From NCBI GenBank assembly GCA_051294375.1, contig CM119263.1:11881130-11945129 (forward strand): a stretch of 64,000 bases of DNA, given 5' to 3'. Within the stretch, counting starts at the first letter, position 1, and each line of letters opens with the position of its first letter. The position numbers and the translations under genes were made by a program. Shown here in pieces: positions 33,300-45,800 of the stretch. The notes under the pieces were generated by a model. The model was not told the DNA's origin. It saw only the letters and a list, made by a program, of their open reading frames with translations, and ran no database searches. The DNA is from Paraspadella gotoi. Taxonomy: Eukaryota; Chaetognatha.

Positions 33300-33331
<32 letters not shown>
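33300..33331. repeat. (GA)n microsatellite
   Basis: Short GA run next to the putative exon at 33343. Confidence 0.85.
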
Positions 33332-33333
<2 letters not shown>

Positions 33334-33342
33334 CTCACTCAC

Positions 33343-33553
33343 CTGTTGTCGGGTCTTCAATTTTTCGAGTGATTTATCGCTTTCGTCCTTCTTAGTATCG
33401 TCGACTCCTGGAGGAGAAAGAGAAAACGAGAGAATGTCGAGGAGGGACGCCTCTGGATCATCACCCCAACTCCTTCGCCGGGGTGGTCCGTCTCTAAGAG
33501 GAGTGGCACATTTTGGTGTGGCCCTATCCTGATGCGGGAGGGGGTTCTCTATA
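33343..33553 (-). CDS. Possible two-exon fragment of an unrecognised gene
   Basis: On the minus strand a 65-nt exon (33407-33343) has a CTCCTCCAG acceptor and CAACAG|GTGAGT donor and reads (G)VDDTKKDESDKSLEKLKTRQ. An upstream segment (about 33553-33465) with donor TGGG|GTGATG reads ENPLPHQDRATPKCATPL, then RDGPPRRRSW, and joins in phase. No family recognised. It could be chance, but both splice sites are good. Confidence 0.35.
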
Positions 33554-33809
33554 TTGCGGACCATTCAAGATAAAAAGTTTTTTTTAAATAAATAATTCCT
33601 GCTTCCTCTGATTGTCAGACCAGATATGATATTTCTCTTGGTTTCGAAAAAGAACGAAGCGAAAAGAAAACGTGCCTTTAACATTCTTTAAAAGTTTTTG
33701 TTTTTTGTGTTTACGTATATGTACAACTTGGGTTTTTTCTACCGGCTGCCGCGAAGAAGGAGAATCTCTGAAAGCAGTAATAATTCCATTCTCGTTAGCC
33801 AATTGTGTA

Positions 33810-35728
33810 GAAGTGAAAAAACTTAACGTCAGCGCGAGACACTAAAACGAACTTTACATTGTAGCCCTCCGAAGGATGATAAAATCATGACAGGCTCGAG
33901 CCGGAAAGAAATAAGAGCGCAGAACATTTCTTTTTGGGAGGAGTTAAAAGCGGCGGGTGAAATAGGATTTGGGCGGTTCCACTTTTTATTTCGAATTGTA
34001 AAATTGTAATTATATATTTGAAGATATGATTATTTAATATGATCTTAAATGAGCTTGCATTTTATAGTTAAGCTGTTTATATTGAACCTCTTGGTACTTA
34101 GGAATATACTTTTCTATGCCCTCCTAACAGAATCAGTGAAAATTTATTAGAAAAAGCTAAAAATATCTTAAGAAGCCCTTTAACGAAAAAAGTAATTTTC
34201 ACAAAGGATCATTAACTCCAATTCTTTCACCCCCCAGCACTTCCATCGTTTAAAATATACTGATCCGTAGTTCATGTCAAAACGTGGACGAGTTAAGAAT
34301 TTAAAGAGCATAAATTTCGGAGAAGACGCATTCACTCGCCTTTCTCATTTAGACGATGATTTGCGGTGCTTTATTCTGCGAAGAGAGGGTAAAAGTCAAA
34401 TTGCTTCCGTTATATTTATTAAGGTGAAACAGGTTGATATAGATAGTGTCTATTAGAGACCAAAGAAATTAAAAAAAGACTTAACTATTACCTAGTCGAA
34501 AACAAGGAGGCCATTTTAAATTATTATAGTAATTTATAACATTAAAGTTTTGTAAATCTAAATATTTTTATTGGATTCTGTTTCTGCTAGAACTTATTAA
34601 AATTATTAAAATTTTTAAATTTATCATGATGATATATCTTATATCTTACATTTATATCTTATATATTCTACGAATTAATTCAAAAGGTAATAAAAATCGT
34701 TTTAGTAACAGGGTAGTGATTCAAAACTTAGAAATAACTAAATTTTATTTTATATTATTTTTTTAATGTATATTAAATGCTCTGTGCATCCGACAAAAAT
34801 GCAATGTTGGTTAAAGCTGCTCTGCGCCTGTTTTTAGCTTTAATCCACGACTTAAATAATTTAAAATTCCCTGTCATTTTGTTACATACGTAATTAAGAA
34901 GACCATTTAGATTAGGAATAAAAGGAAACCGTACAAACTGACTTTATCAGAGTCATTTATAAGGATGCTGCAGCATACAATTGTTGCAGACCCAAAAAAC
35001 AATATTCTGCATGCTGGTAGCTCATATCTATGTGCTGAAAAACATTATAAAGAAAACAAATGGACGTCACAACTTTACTACCCTATTTTATTACCCTATT
35101 ACCCCATGCAGCAGTTTGAGAAATCTTTTTTATCCTTGATTATTAAAAACAATATTAAAATGCTATAAAAATTTTATTTTTTTTTAAGTTCATACTGTAA
35201 TGGCTACTATGGCTGGGTGCTATCTCTGTAAGCTTATGAAATCAATAACTGAATAAAATATCATGATGCTAAATAATGCAGCAACGGATAAAAAAATGAT
35301 ATTTCCTTATGCTTTTACACCTCGGCAAAACAATACTGCTGCAGTTCACTATAATAATCTGAGGTTCCATTTCTTGACATTTATCAAGAGAAAATAAAGA
35401 TTTCTAGTGCTGCAACATTTTGATTTTTGATTGAAAGATTTTTTGGCCATCAAAACTTTTAAAATTAATTGTACTTCACTATGCTAAATAGGGCGTTTTA
35501 AAGGGGCCAATCCATGTAACTTTCAACCAAAATATCGATGGCCAAAATTAAACCATCTCCAAGCTGTGGGCCAATCTTTCAGAAGTAGTTAGTCGGAACT
35601 GTTATGATTCTTTGGGGTGCTGTGGCAGGAGTGCTATCAGAAGATTAGAATTGTCATTTCTATTTTTTTTTTAAATATTAGGCCAATGGGTAACAATAAG
35701 ATAAAATGATTAAGCTATACAGATTTTC
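33810..35728. other. AT-rich intergenic stretch
   Basis: A 60-codon frame at 34274-34456 (SKRGRVKNLKSINFGEDAF...) is the only open frame of non-repetitive composition, without recognisable motif. Nothing else seen. Confidence 0.4.
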
Positions 35729-35738
35729 NNNNNNNNNN
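35729..35738. other. Assembly gap, 10 N
   Basis: Short placeholder gap. The sequence from about 35847 onward recurs after the next gap. Confidence 0.98.
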
Positions 35739-35846
35739 CATTTTCGCCCGCTGTCTTTTTGTTTTAAGCACTCGCCCTCCCTGGATGTCCCATTACGTCG
35801 GTTTATTTCAAGAGAAACTCTAGTAAAAAACGATTTCTCTCTCGGA

Positions 35847-36743
35847 ATACGGGGTTTCAGCTAAATGACCGCGAAAAAATATTGGTCTAAAAACTGGACA
35901 GGAAATAGTGAGAAAGGCGAGGCGTAACACCTAGTACATACAATTTTGAACGAAAAAAGAACTATACGCTTTAGGAGTTGGATTTTTGGTCTTTTCTTTC
36001 TTGAGCAAATAGTTTTAAAGCACTGACCCTCGTCAGAAAAAGAAAGCGATCGAATCCGGAGGTGAGCCCGCGAAGAAATTAACTAATTTTCGTCTCTGTC
36101 TAGTTTCTCCGCCCACTGATGCTTGCGTTATGACACATTTGTCACTTGCAAGTTTGGTCCAGAGTATTTATCATTTTCAATTTGACGTTTTTCTCTCTCA
36201 TCTGTCTATCTTCTTTTTTTCAACTCACTTTCGCTTCACCTTTTTTTTTACTTCCTAACTTCACTTTTTGTTCTCCTTCTTCCAAAAAACCGCCAATCAC
36301 TTTTCAGCTTTTATACGTCGGATTTCCTTTTTAATTTCACTCATATTTTTAACGACTCTTGTAGCGGAAGTGTTTCATACTCCGCCTGACGTAGCACGAG
36401 CTCTTCCCTACCCAAATGACTTGGATTCGGTCTGACCCACCGGTGGCAATGTACTATTGCCCGATCCGAAGTTGGGGACGGTCAACTTCTCGCAGCATTC
36501 TCTGCCATACATTATCGAACATCGCTGTTACTTTCTCATTTTCAATATATCTTCAATTTACTGTCCCTGACCTTATCGTCACTAATCGTTCCTTTCTAAA
36601 TTCAAGCTCTTGCTCACTTTTCGCTCGTCTTAGGCGTCGCACTTAAATTTTCTCTTTTTTTTTCTTCTCGATTTTCCCTTTCCCTTCAATTTATTTCAGT
36701 TCATTCTTTCCTTTCTCTAGCTTTTCGTTTGACTGCTATTTCT

Positions 36744-36793
<50 letters not shown>

Positions 36794-36794
36794 T

Positions 36795-36846
<52 letters not shown>

Positions 36847-37072
36847 CCATTATTCACTTATCGATCCATCTTCCTCCGTTTTTTTCTGTCTTCGCTTTCC
36901 TCTTTCCCTCACCCCTTTTACAATTAGAATCATGTACGTACATTTTCTTTTTCCTAACTTCTGCTTACGATTATCGATCCACATACTTTGTATCATCTCT
37001 TTATTCTTTTTTGCTTTTTCGCTTTCGCTTTCTCTCTCTTTCTCTCTCTCTCTCTGTGAGCTAAAATATAGT
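35847..37072. repeat. Contig-end duplicate, left copy
   Basis: Starting at ATACGGGGTTTCAGCTAAAT, this stretch matches 37110-38341 almost base for base, differing mainly in run lengths and single indels. It ends exactly at the gap (GAGCTAAAATATAGT). A contig overlap not merged is the simplest reading. It contains a long CT microsatellite (36742-36841); open frames in it are CT-repeat artefacts. Confidence 0.85.
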
Positions 37073-37097
37073 NNNNNNNNNNNNNNNNNNNNNNNNN
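37073..37097. other. Assembly gap, 25 N
   Basis: Separates the two near-identical copies. Confidence 0.98.
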
Positions 37098-38005
37098 ATA
37101 CGGGACGGATACGGGGTTTTCAGCTAAATGACCGCGAAAAAATATTGGTCTAAAAACTGGACAGGAAATAGTGAGAAAGGCGAGGCGTAACACCTAGTAC
37201 ATACAATTTTGAACGCAAAAAGAACTATACGCTTTAGGAGTTGGATTTTTGGTCTTTTCTTTCTTGAGCAAATAGTTTTAAAGCACTGACCCTCGTCAGA
37301 AAAAAGAAAAGCGATCGAATCCGGAGGTGAGCCCGCGAAGAAATTAACTAATTTTCGTCTCTGTCTAGTTTTCTCCGCCCACTGATGCTTGCGTTATGAC
37401 ACATTTGTCACTTGCAAGTTTGGTCCAGAGTATTTATCATTTTCAATTTGACGTTTTTCTCTCTCATCTGTCTATCTTCTTTTTTTCAACTCACTTTCGC
37501 TTCAACCTTTTTTTTTTACTTCCTACATTCACTTTATTGTTCTCCTTCTTCCAAAAAACCGCCAATCACTTTTCAGCTTTTATACGTCGGATTTTCCTTT
37601 TTAATTTCACTCATATTTTTAACGACTCTTGTAGCGGAAGTGTTTCTACTGCGCCTGACGTAGCACACGAGCTCTTCCCTACCAAATGACTTGGATTCGG
37701 TCTGACCAACGTGGCAATGTACTATTGCCCGATCCGAAGTTGGGGACGGTCAACTTCTCGCAGCATTCTCTGCCATACATTAATCGAACATCGCTGTTAC
37801 TTTCTCATTTTCAATATATCTTTCAATTTACTGTCCTGACTTATCGTCACTATCGTCCTTTCTAAATTCAAGCTTTGCTCACTATTTCGCTCGTCTTAGG
37901 CGTCGCACTTAAATTTTTCTTTTTTTTTTCTTCTCAGATTTTCCCTTTCCCTTCAATTTAAGTTCATTCTTTCCTTTCTCTAGCTTTCGTTGACTGGCTA
38001 TTTCT

Positions 38006-38039
<34 letters not shown>

Positions 38040-38052
38040 CTCTTCTCTCTCA

Positions 38053-38112
<60 letters not shown>

Positions 38113-38341
38113 ATTTCCATTATTCACTTATCGATCCATCTTCCTCCGTTTTTTTCTGTCTTCGCTTTCCTCTTTCCCTCACCCCTTTTACAATTAGAAT
38201 CATGTACGTACATTTTCTTTTTCCTAATTCTGCTTACGATTATCGATCCACATACTTTGTAATCATCTCTTTATTCTTTTTTGCTTTTTCGCTTTCGCTT
38301 TCTCTCTCTTTCTCTCTCTCTCTCTGTGAGCTAAAATATAG
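37098..38341. repeat. Contig-end duplicate, right copy
   Basis: Second copy of 35847-37072; beyond 38341 the sequence continues as unique DNA (TTTATGTTTAAAGC). CT microsatellite at 38004-38110 and CTAT-type repeats at 38440-38560. Confidence 0.85.
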
Positions 38342-38756
38342 TTTTATGTTTAAAGCAAAAAGGAGAAATAAATCTATATTAAAAAACAAACCTCTTTTTT
38401 CCCGCCTCCTTGAAAAAAATTGAAGAACAAAAATCTATCCACAAATCTCTATATAATTACTCTCTCTATATATCTCTCTTTAACTCTCTCTCTACATCTA
38501 TCTCTCGATATCTCTCTATATCTCTCTCTATATATCTATACCTTTATCTCTCTATCTTTCTTTTTCCAACTCTTTCTTTTTGCCTTTTATGATTCCTTTA
38601 CTTTTTGTATAAGCGACACAGTAAATTTCAAGTTTTTCCAGATTCGGTTTTCTCCCCCTTTCCTCCCCCCAATCTCCCAGGACAATGTAACTTCTCCCAC
38701 CTCCCCTCCTATTCATTCTAACCATCCCCGGTCGCATTGATCTTCCCTACCCCCCC

Positions 38757-39106
38757 TCTCTCCGCTGTCGCGCGGCTGTCGACCTCGTCGTCGGCTCGGA
38801 GCCGACGAGCTCGCTGCTGCACGACTGCTACGGGGCCGTCGGAGCGACTTCAATTTCCTCTTCTCCGACGAGGGCGACGGCGGCCTTTGCTGCGTCGTCG
38901 TCGGCGCCTGCTGCAGAAGCGGTTGCGTCGACAGCAATGACGGAGGGTGTGCGAAACTATTACGCGTTAACGTCAATCCGTTAGAACGTCGCCGTCGTCG
39001 CCGAGGTCGCGGCCAACGTCGTTTTCTTCCTCGTTATTGTCGTTCTTCTTCACTTCCGCCCTCTGTCTCTTTCCTCCTCCTCTTCGTCTTCTTCGTCGTC
39101 GTCTTC
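38757..39106 (+). other. GC-rich, multi-frame-open stretch of unclear nature
   Basis: A GC- and CpG-rich island in AT-rich DNA. One plus frame without ATG reads SDFNFLFSDEGDGGLCCVVV, GACCRSGCVDSNDGGCAKLL and then an arginine run, up to the (TTC)n tract and the 10-N gap at 39107-39116. Both strands are open over parts of it. It could be a promoter-type CpG island, an exon, or repeat-derived; I cannot tell. Confidence 0.25.
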
Positions 39107-40555
39107 NNNNNNNNNNTCTTCTTTTTCTTCTTCTTCGTCTTCCTCGTCTTCATCGATGGCAAAAATATGTTTTTAAAGTAGGATCTTGAAAACGTTAGGA
39201 ATATTCCGCCTTTTTTTTCCTCCCGCTTAAAGATTTCGCAATATTTTTCTCAACTTTGCCATTTCCGTTCCCCTCTGTGAGAAGGGAGCGCGTGTGGTCT
39301 CATTAAACCTCTTTTTTTTTTTCCTTCTCGTTTCCGACCGCGTATCTTGTGATCCGCTCTGGTCGGGAAAATTTCCCTTTCGGTCGCCGAGATGAAGATT
39401 TTCTACGTTAAACTGTTGTATAACCTGCAAAAGAGCTTCCTTGTACAATGTACAGCGAACGTACTTTACCACTCTGAATTCCATTGTCCAACTTTTTGTT
39501 TTTTATTTTAGCGCCATATATTTCCTAAGATTCCCCGCGCCACTCGCGGTCCCGTATCTTTAAAAAAAAAATCGCGCCAAATTAAATTCCTTTTCAAGAT
39601 TCGTCCACGATGCTTAATTTTCTTTTAAACACGCTATTTCTTTCTCCATAGCAGATTTTTCCTCTATTTTTATATATTTTTAACATCATAAAAATATCAA
39701 CTTCACCAAATAAAAGAAACAGATTAGCATCTTTTTCTTACATCTATACACACACACACACAAAAACTCCCATTATCTTTTCCTCTTTCTCTCTCGACTT
39801 GTCTCAATCTTTCTCCCTCTCGTTTTTCCGTTTCATTCACTCGCTCTCTCTCTTAGTTTCTTTCGTTATTCGCGATCCCTGGTGGGATTTTCAAGTGTTT
39901 ATTTTTGATCTCTCGGGTTCGATCCTCGAGTCTTGTCTTAGATCTTCGCGATCGGTGGTCGTGTGGGTAAGCGGCGAGCAAATCGATCGATTGGGAATAA
40001 ATTATCTTTTGAATAAATAAATTTGAAATAAATGTTATTCGTCTCTGAAAGTATTAAATGGGACGCTATATGGTTTTTTCCAAGAACACTGCTTGAGCTT
40101 TGACGTCGCATATCGCTAGCTTCGGGAAAATCCTTCATGAAATCCTGAACAAAGTTTGCAAATTTCTCCAATATTTCATTTAGGATTCGTTGTCAATTTG
40201 AGAAACAAAAAAATCAACCTAACGAGCAAATTTTGTAGAGAATTTGCGATACACTTTCCCCGTACCTTTTTTTTCCCTCAAAACCTTGTTTTCCGGTTGG
40301 CCCTTCAAAGACTCCCTGCCTTCGTCTAAACTCTAAACTCCGCCTCACCATTCCGCAGCTCTTTTCCTTACCTCTCGAACGACTAAAAAGCGCGACCAAA
40401 GATCCTTTCATACCACTTTTGACAACCGCACCTCCTTCAAAGCCCTGCCGATCTCCGTTCAAAGCGGCCGCGTCTCGCCTTCAATCCCCGCCCACCGAAA
40501 GCGACAGTGTTGAATCCCGCCCCTTTTTCGACCTTCTCAGCGACAAAACACAGAA

Positions 40556-40561
40556 TATAAA
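40556..40561 (+). promoter_or_regulatory. TATA-like box upstream of the protease gene
   Basis: TATAAA 177 bases before the ATG at 40733. Upstream (40400-40530) is GC-richer DNA. Weak evidence only. Confidence 0.3.
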
Positions 40562-40732
40562 CCGATTTTTAGCTAAAAAAAGGAAAAAAAATTCTCGACT
40601 TAAAAATAAAAAAAAAAGTGTAAACAAACGGGAGACGCGACCCGCTCCGAGAAATGTCTTCCGATTTTCTCCGAGTTCGTTCCGATTAAAAAAAAAAAAA
40701 AAAATTCAAATATTCTTCCGAAAAATAAAGAG

Positions 40733-41065
40733 ATGAGATTTTCCACAAACTCCCGACGTCATCGGCGTCGTTTCGGGGTCGTTGCCGGCGTCGAGACGCT
40801 TCGTCTCTCGACGACCATGAGCGGGCATCATCGCGGGGTTTTTGATTCACAACGCCAGCGTTTCAACGTCACAACATCAAACGCGACGACGACAAAGAAG
40901 TTTAAAATAGAAGACGCTATCGAAAAACAACTGAATCGAGACTCTATTAAATGTTTGAACCGAAGCAAGATCGGTGCAATCAATGAGTTGCCCTCCTGGA
41001 ATCAAAGAACTTGGTGTTTCGTTCTCTTGGTTGTCATGGCGGCCATTGTGCCACGAACATTTGGC
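40733..41065 (+). CDS. Protease gene exon 1, signal/anchor segment
   Basis: ATG at 40733; donor GGC|GTAAGT. The first 90 residues are basic and Ser/Thr-rich, followed by a single hydrophobic segment. Met at codon 29 (40817) is an alternative start that shortens the head. Confidence 0.75.
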
Positions 41066-42736
41066 GTAAGTCCGAGGACCGGTGAAAATTCTGGACTTGT
41101 ATATGATATTTTTATTTAAAGTCTATTTAACCAAGCAAAACGTTATAATTTATGTTAGGCTTAAAACTGAATACATAAATTTAAACAACAAAAGATCAGA
41201 TCAGACTTAACTTGGTCACTGGTCAGCCTCCACTGATCAATAAACAGTTTTGCCGAAAACCTTTTCGCCGTTGCTTCGTCGTCGTTTTGTAATATTGTCG
41301 TTTCGATCAATTTTTTACATAATTTATAGATAATTCGTTTTTTTTTTGTTTTTTTTTTGGCACGGCTCCACCCGTGACTCTTTAGTGCCGTTTGTCAGTC
41401 CCTCTGTCCGTCGGTGTAAAGTAACAAAAGAAAGTAAAATTGGAATAAGTTGCTCGAGTCTAAATTTTCGGTGATGCGATGAAAAACGTAAGTAAGGAAT
41501 TTCGGTTCAGCGCACCTCCTTCCTCCAATGACAAGGAGGAGGTGAAAAAGAGGAGAAAAATTAGATGTGTTAAACTTAAACTTAAACTTAAACTTAAAGC
41601 AAAATGCTTTAGGAAATTTTAGGCAGAGAATAGAGTGATTATCCCCGATGACAAGCAAAAATTCCCCTAATCAATACCGTAATCTTAATTAACGATTAAT
41701 ATGATGACTCTAAAAATGGGACTATGTTTTTTCCCAGTTTTCCTAATTCTTTTTAATACAGAAATTTTTTTGAAAAAAGTTTTTTTTTTTTGTTTCCTCA
41801 TCCATCATTTTCCGGATTCTTATCAAAATCAAAACTTTCTTAACCGAATATTTGTTTTTCTTTTCCCCATTTTTTTTTTTTTTTTCAGGATTTTGTGCCG
41901 TCGACGTTCAATGATCGATGGACGGTGGGGACGACGTCGACGACGACGTCGACGACGACGACGTCGACGACGACGTCGACGATGACAATGACCGATCCTT
42001 TTTCCAGGGTCGGCCGAGAGAGCGAGGAGTTGAAAGAGGAGGGGAAGGGAGGAGGAGGAGCGGAGTCGTTCGAGAAGAAGAGGCAGGAGGAAAGGGGCGA
42101 AGTGAAGGCGGAAAATGATTCGAAAGGAATCCTCGCGGAGGAGAGAAGACGATCCGAGATTAAAATCCCAGTCGGCCAAAGACTTTTAGACAAAAGTCCG
42201 TCGCGAGACAAAGCGAAAGAAAAGCGAAGGGAAGACAAGTTTCGGCAAGAAAATGATTTACGGCAGGAAGAGCTGTTGGTGAAAGAAAACAACTCGCGGC
42301 AAGAAAATGAGTTTCAGAAGATGATCGAGTTGGAGAGAGACGCAACGAGCTTTAGCACCGTCGAGGTCGACAACCAAGAAAACTACGGCTTAACCAAAGC
42401 GGAAGACCCAAATAAGAAAAATTCCCACGGAATGGTATCGAACGACGCGCGCGAAAAATGGAGAGTGAGCGGAAGGCCAATGGGCAATAGTCTTAATGTA
42501 GGAAACGGATCGTCGAGAGTGGCCAGGGGTCTTCGAAGAAAATCGTCGGCCTCGTTGTCGTCGTCGCGTCGACGCGGACGAGGAAGTCGCATAGTCAGCG
42601 GAAGAGAATCCTCCTCGAAGCTGGAACAGGGTGCCAGCAATCCACTCACTTGCGGGCCATGCTACCAAATCTACTGTGCGGTGAAGAGGGCGTCCAAACT
42701 CAAGTGCAAAGGGGGTGAGTGGGCTGAGTATAACCG

Positions 42737-42812
<76 letters not shown>

Positions 42813-45800
42813 TATAAATCTTAGCTCCTTCGTGTATTAACATTTTTATAACCATGAACCATTTTCTTCCCTTCTCATTCTATTTCCTTTTCCCTATCCC
42901 GCCCTCTTCCCACTCAAAAGGGAAGACACTCGGCATTTGCAACTGCTGCCCTGTCTGCGCCAAGGTGGAGGGCGAGGCCTGTGGCGGCCAGCACGACTAC
43001 TTGGGCCGGTGCGACGTGGGGTCGCTCTGCGTGACGCGGGCGGCGCTCGTGGCGCAGAGGATGACGGGAGCCAGATTCGACTTTGGCGCTCGGGAGGCGG
43101 AGGAGGCACGAAGAAGGGGAGGAGTGTGTCAAAGAGGTGAGATATAATGTGTCAGCCACACCCGTTTTTTGGTTGTTTTTTTTTAACTACGAGCGCGCTG
43201 TAGCTGAATTTAAATTAATTTATTCTCATATTTAGTCGATGACAAATTGTCACGTGACCAGCCGAAGATTCCCAAGAAGTGTCTTCCAAAATGTACGGTG
43301 GACTTTTGTGGCAGAAAACCGACGGCAGTCTGCTCGGCAAGGTTAGTAGGTATATTAAATTGCATTGGTAAAGAGATGAAAGAAATAAAAAGGAAAAGAA
43401 AATAAGTTTGAAGGTGAAGGGGATAACGAAGAGGTAAGGGACGGATAAAAACTAACGGATGGACAGTCTTTTTTTTCATAATTGTTTTTTATTAATTTTT
43501 ATCGCTTAATTTTTCATCGTTGAATTTATAATTTATAATTTACGAACACGATATTGGGCGGAGACCGAGAGACTGACCAAGTGAATTATAGAGTCTGGTC
43601 TGATGGAAGTAGATAAGAGAAGTGAGCGACTGTTAGTGTGAAGGTCAAGATTCGGACCGGTTTTGGCAACTCTTTGCATCTCGTCTTTTTCGTTCATCGA
43701 TCATGACCATTTTCCGCGATAAATTTTCAACTTGAAATATTTTTTTTTCGTCGCGACACCAATAATAAAAAAAGAAATAAAAATATGAGTGCCTGGCTGC
43801 TCATCGACTTTCTCCTCCTCTCCCTTTCCTGCCCATTTTGCCTTTCTTTTCCATCTCCTTCTTGCCCCCCCTCCCGGTATTCCTCCACCTGCCTCGCCGA
43901 CCCTTTGGGAGTTCGTTTCGTGGGTTCCATGGCCGTCTCAGCTTCCGGTCTACCTTGTCAGCGCTGGGACAATCAATGGCCAAACCCTCATCCTTTCAAC
44001 GACCCCGCTGACTTTCCCTGCATAGCCCATCTCCACCAGGCGGTCAATTTTTGCCGCAATCCCGACTCGGACACAGCGGGGCCTTGGTGCTTCACCGAAG
44101 CAGGCCGTGAACCGTGCTTGGTGCCGGTTTGTTCTAAGGTGAACGCGACGATCGAAGAGTGGGCTGTGGCGACAATACCAACGACTTCAACGAAAATGCC
44201 GACCGTCTCGGATGGGGACTACGACGATTACGGGGACACAGTGGAGGAAATTTGCGGGACTAGAAAAAGCGACTTTATCCGCGGCGGCGAAGATGCTGAT
44301 CAAGGAGCCTTTCCGTGGCAGGTTGTTGCGTTTGTCTTTGCATTTGTTCTTTTAAGAGGACAAGGCGTGGAAAAGGAGCCGCTACTGATAGGCAAATGAG
44401 CAAAAAAGAACATGTTGTGGCAATGGCTTCGCAGGCTAAATCATCTCTTTACAACCGCGTGTCCCGGGTTCAATCCCCGGGATCCCGGTTCTGGCTTAAA
44501 TGTGACGGAGTCGGTCTAAACATGCCAGTGACAAGAAGCGGTCACTGAGGGTCCGCAGCCAATACGCCATTTGGTGAGATACCCCGCGCCCCGGGTATCA
44601 CAGGCATTCCTCCCGTCGTCATAATGGAGTCTTATTTTTTTCATTTTTTCGTTGCTAATCACAGGTGAGTCTTGGCTTTGGTGACACCAAATGGTGGTTC
44701 CACGTCTGTGGCGCGGTTCTTATCAGCTCCACGCACGTTCTTACCGCAGCACACTGCGTGGAAAATCCTGGGTTAGTACTAGTAGTTTATTTAGCAGGAA
44801 ATAACAGTTTGAAATTTGAATATCGTTATTTTTTCTGCGAATATTCTTGACAAAACCTGCCATTCTCCACAGGGGACTCCCAAGAGCGCTCGTGGGCCTG
44901 GTCGACCTTCGTGAGGCCGACGACGACGTCCTCTACGAAGTGGCGCAAGTATTTCTCCATGAAGAGTGGAACTCCACCTTCGGTTTCATTGACCACGACA
45001 TCGCCGTTCTCAGGCTAGACCGAGCTGTCGTCTTCTCTATCAACGCTGTCCCTGCCTGTCTCCCGCCAAACGGGGTAAGAAATTAGTGGCGGGATGAGCA
45101 ATTGCAGGAAATTGCAGGAAATGCAGTAAAATTTAAGATAAAACTTATATAAACTTTTTGTCTCAGTTTCATAACGATGACAGTTGTGTTAGATGTCTCC
45201 TCCCGCTAACTAGCGTTTTACACTAGAAACTGTAGCATAAAAAATATCTTCTTAGGGCCTAGTATAAGGTTGTTGATTTTAAGCATTATTTTTCTATATG
45301 TTAAAATCTTTAAACGTTTTCATAATGTGATTATTAATAATTTATTCCATTTTCATACATATTTTCGTAGATTTGACTGGATTTCGAAAAATAATTTCTC
45401 TTTTCTACCTTTCATCCCTAGTACACTCCTTCCCTCGGGGCGGTGGGGCAAATTAGTGGATTCGGCATTTGGCGCGCCATTGACCCGAGCCACAATAGCA
45501 AGGCGGAGAATGCCTTCCGAACTTTGACGCCGTACGTGCTTCAGTGGACGACGTTACCCATAATCGACGATGCACAGTGCGGCCGTCTGCGACCTTATCA
45601 TCGGCCGGAGAACTTTTTTTGCGCTGGGAACGCCCACGTCAAGCGGACTGCGACATCGGGCGATTCTGGCAGTGGTTTCATCGATCCGGTTGGAGCAAGC
45701 GGCGTCGTTCCACGAGCGGCCGTCACTGGCATCGTCTCTTACGGCGAAGTGGAAGGTCTTTTCGGCCCTGTGGTCTTCGTGGAGGTAGCGAAATACTTGG

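Noticed and set aside
36729-38423. Ser/Leu-rich open frames
   Set aside because: Translations of CT microsatellites in a duplicated contig end; no splice-consistent model.
44401-44500. A functional tRNA gene (B box GGTTCAATCC present)
   Set aside because: No acceptor-stem pairing or CCA-adjacent 3' end, and the tail matches other SINE copies.
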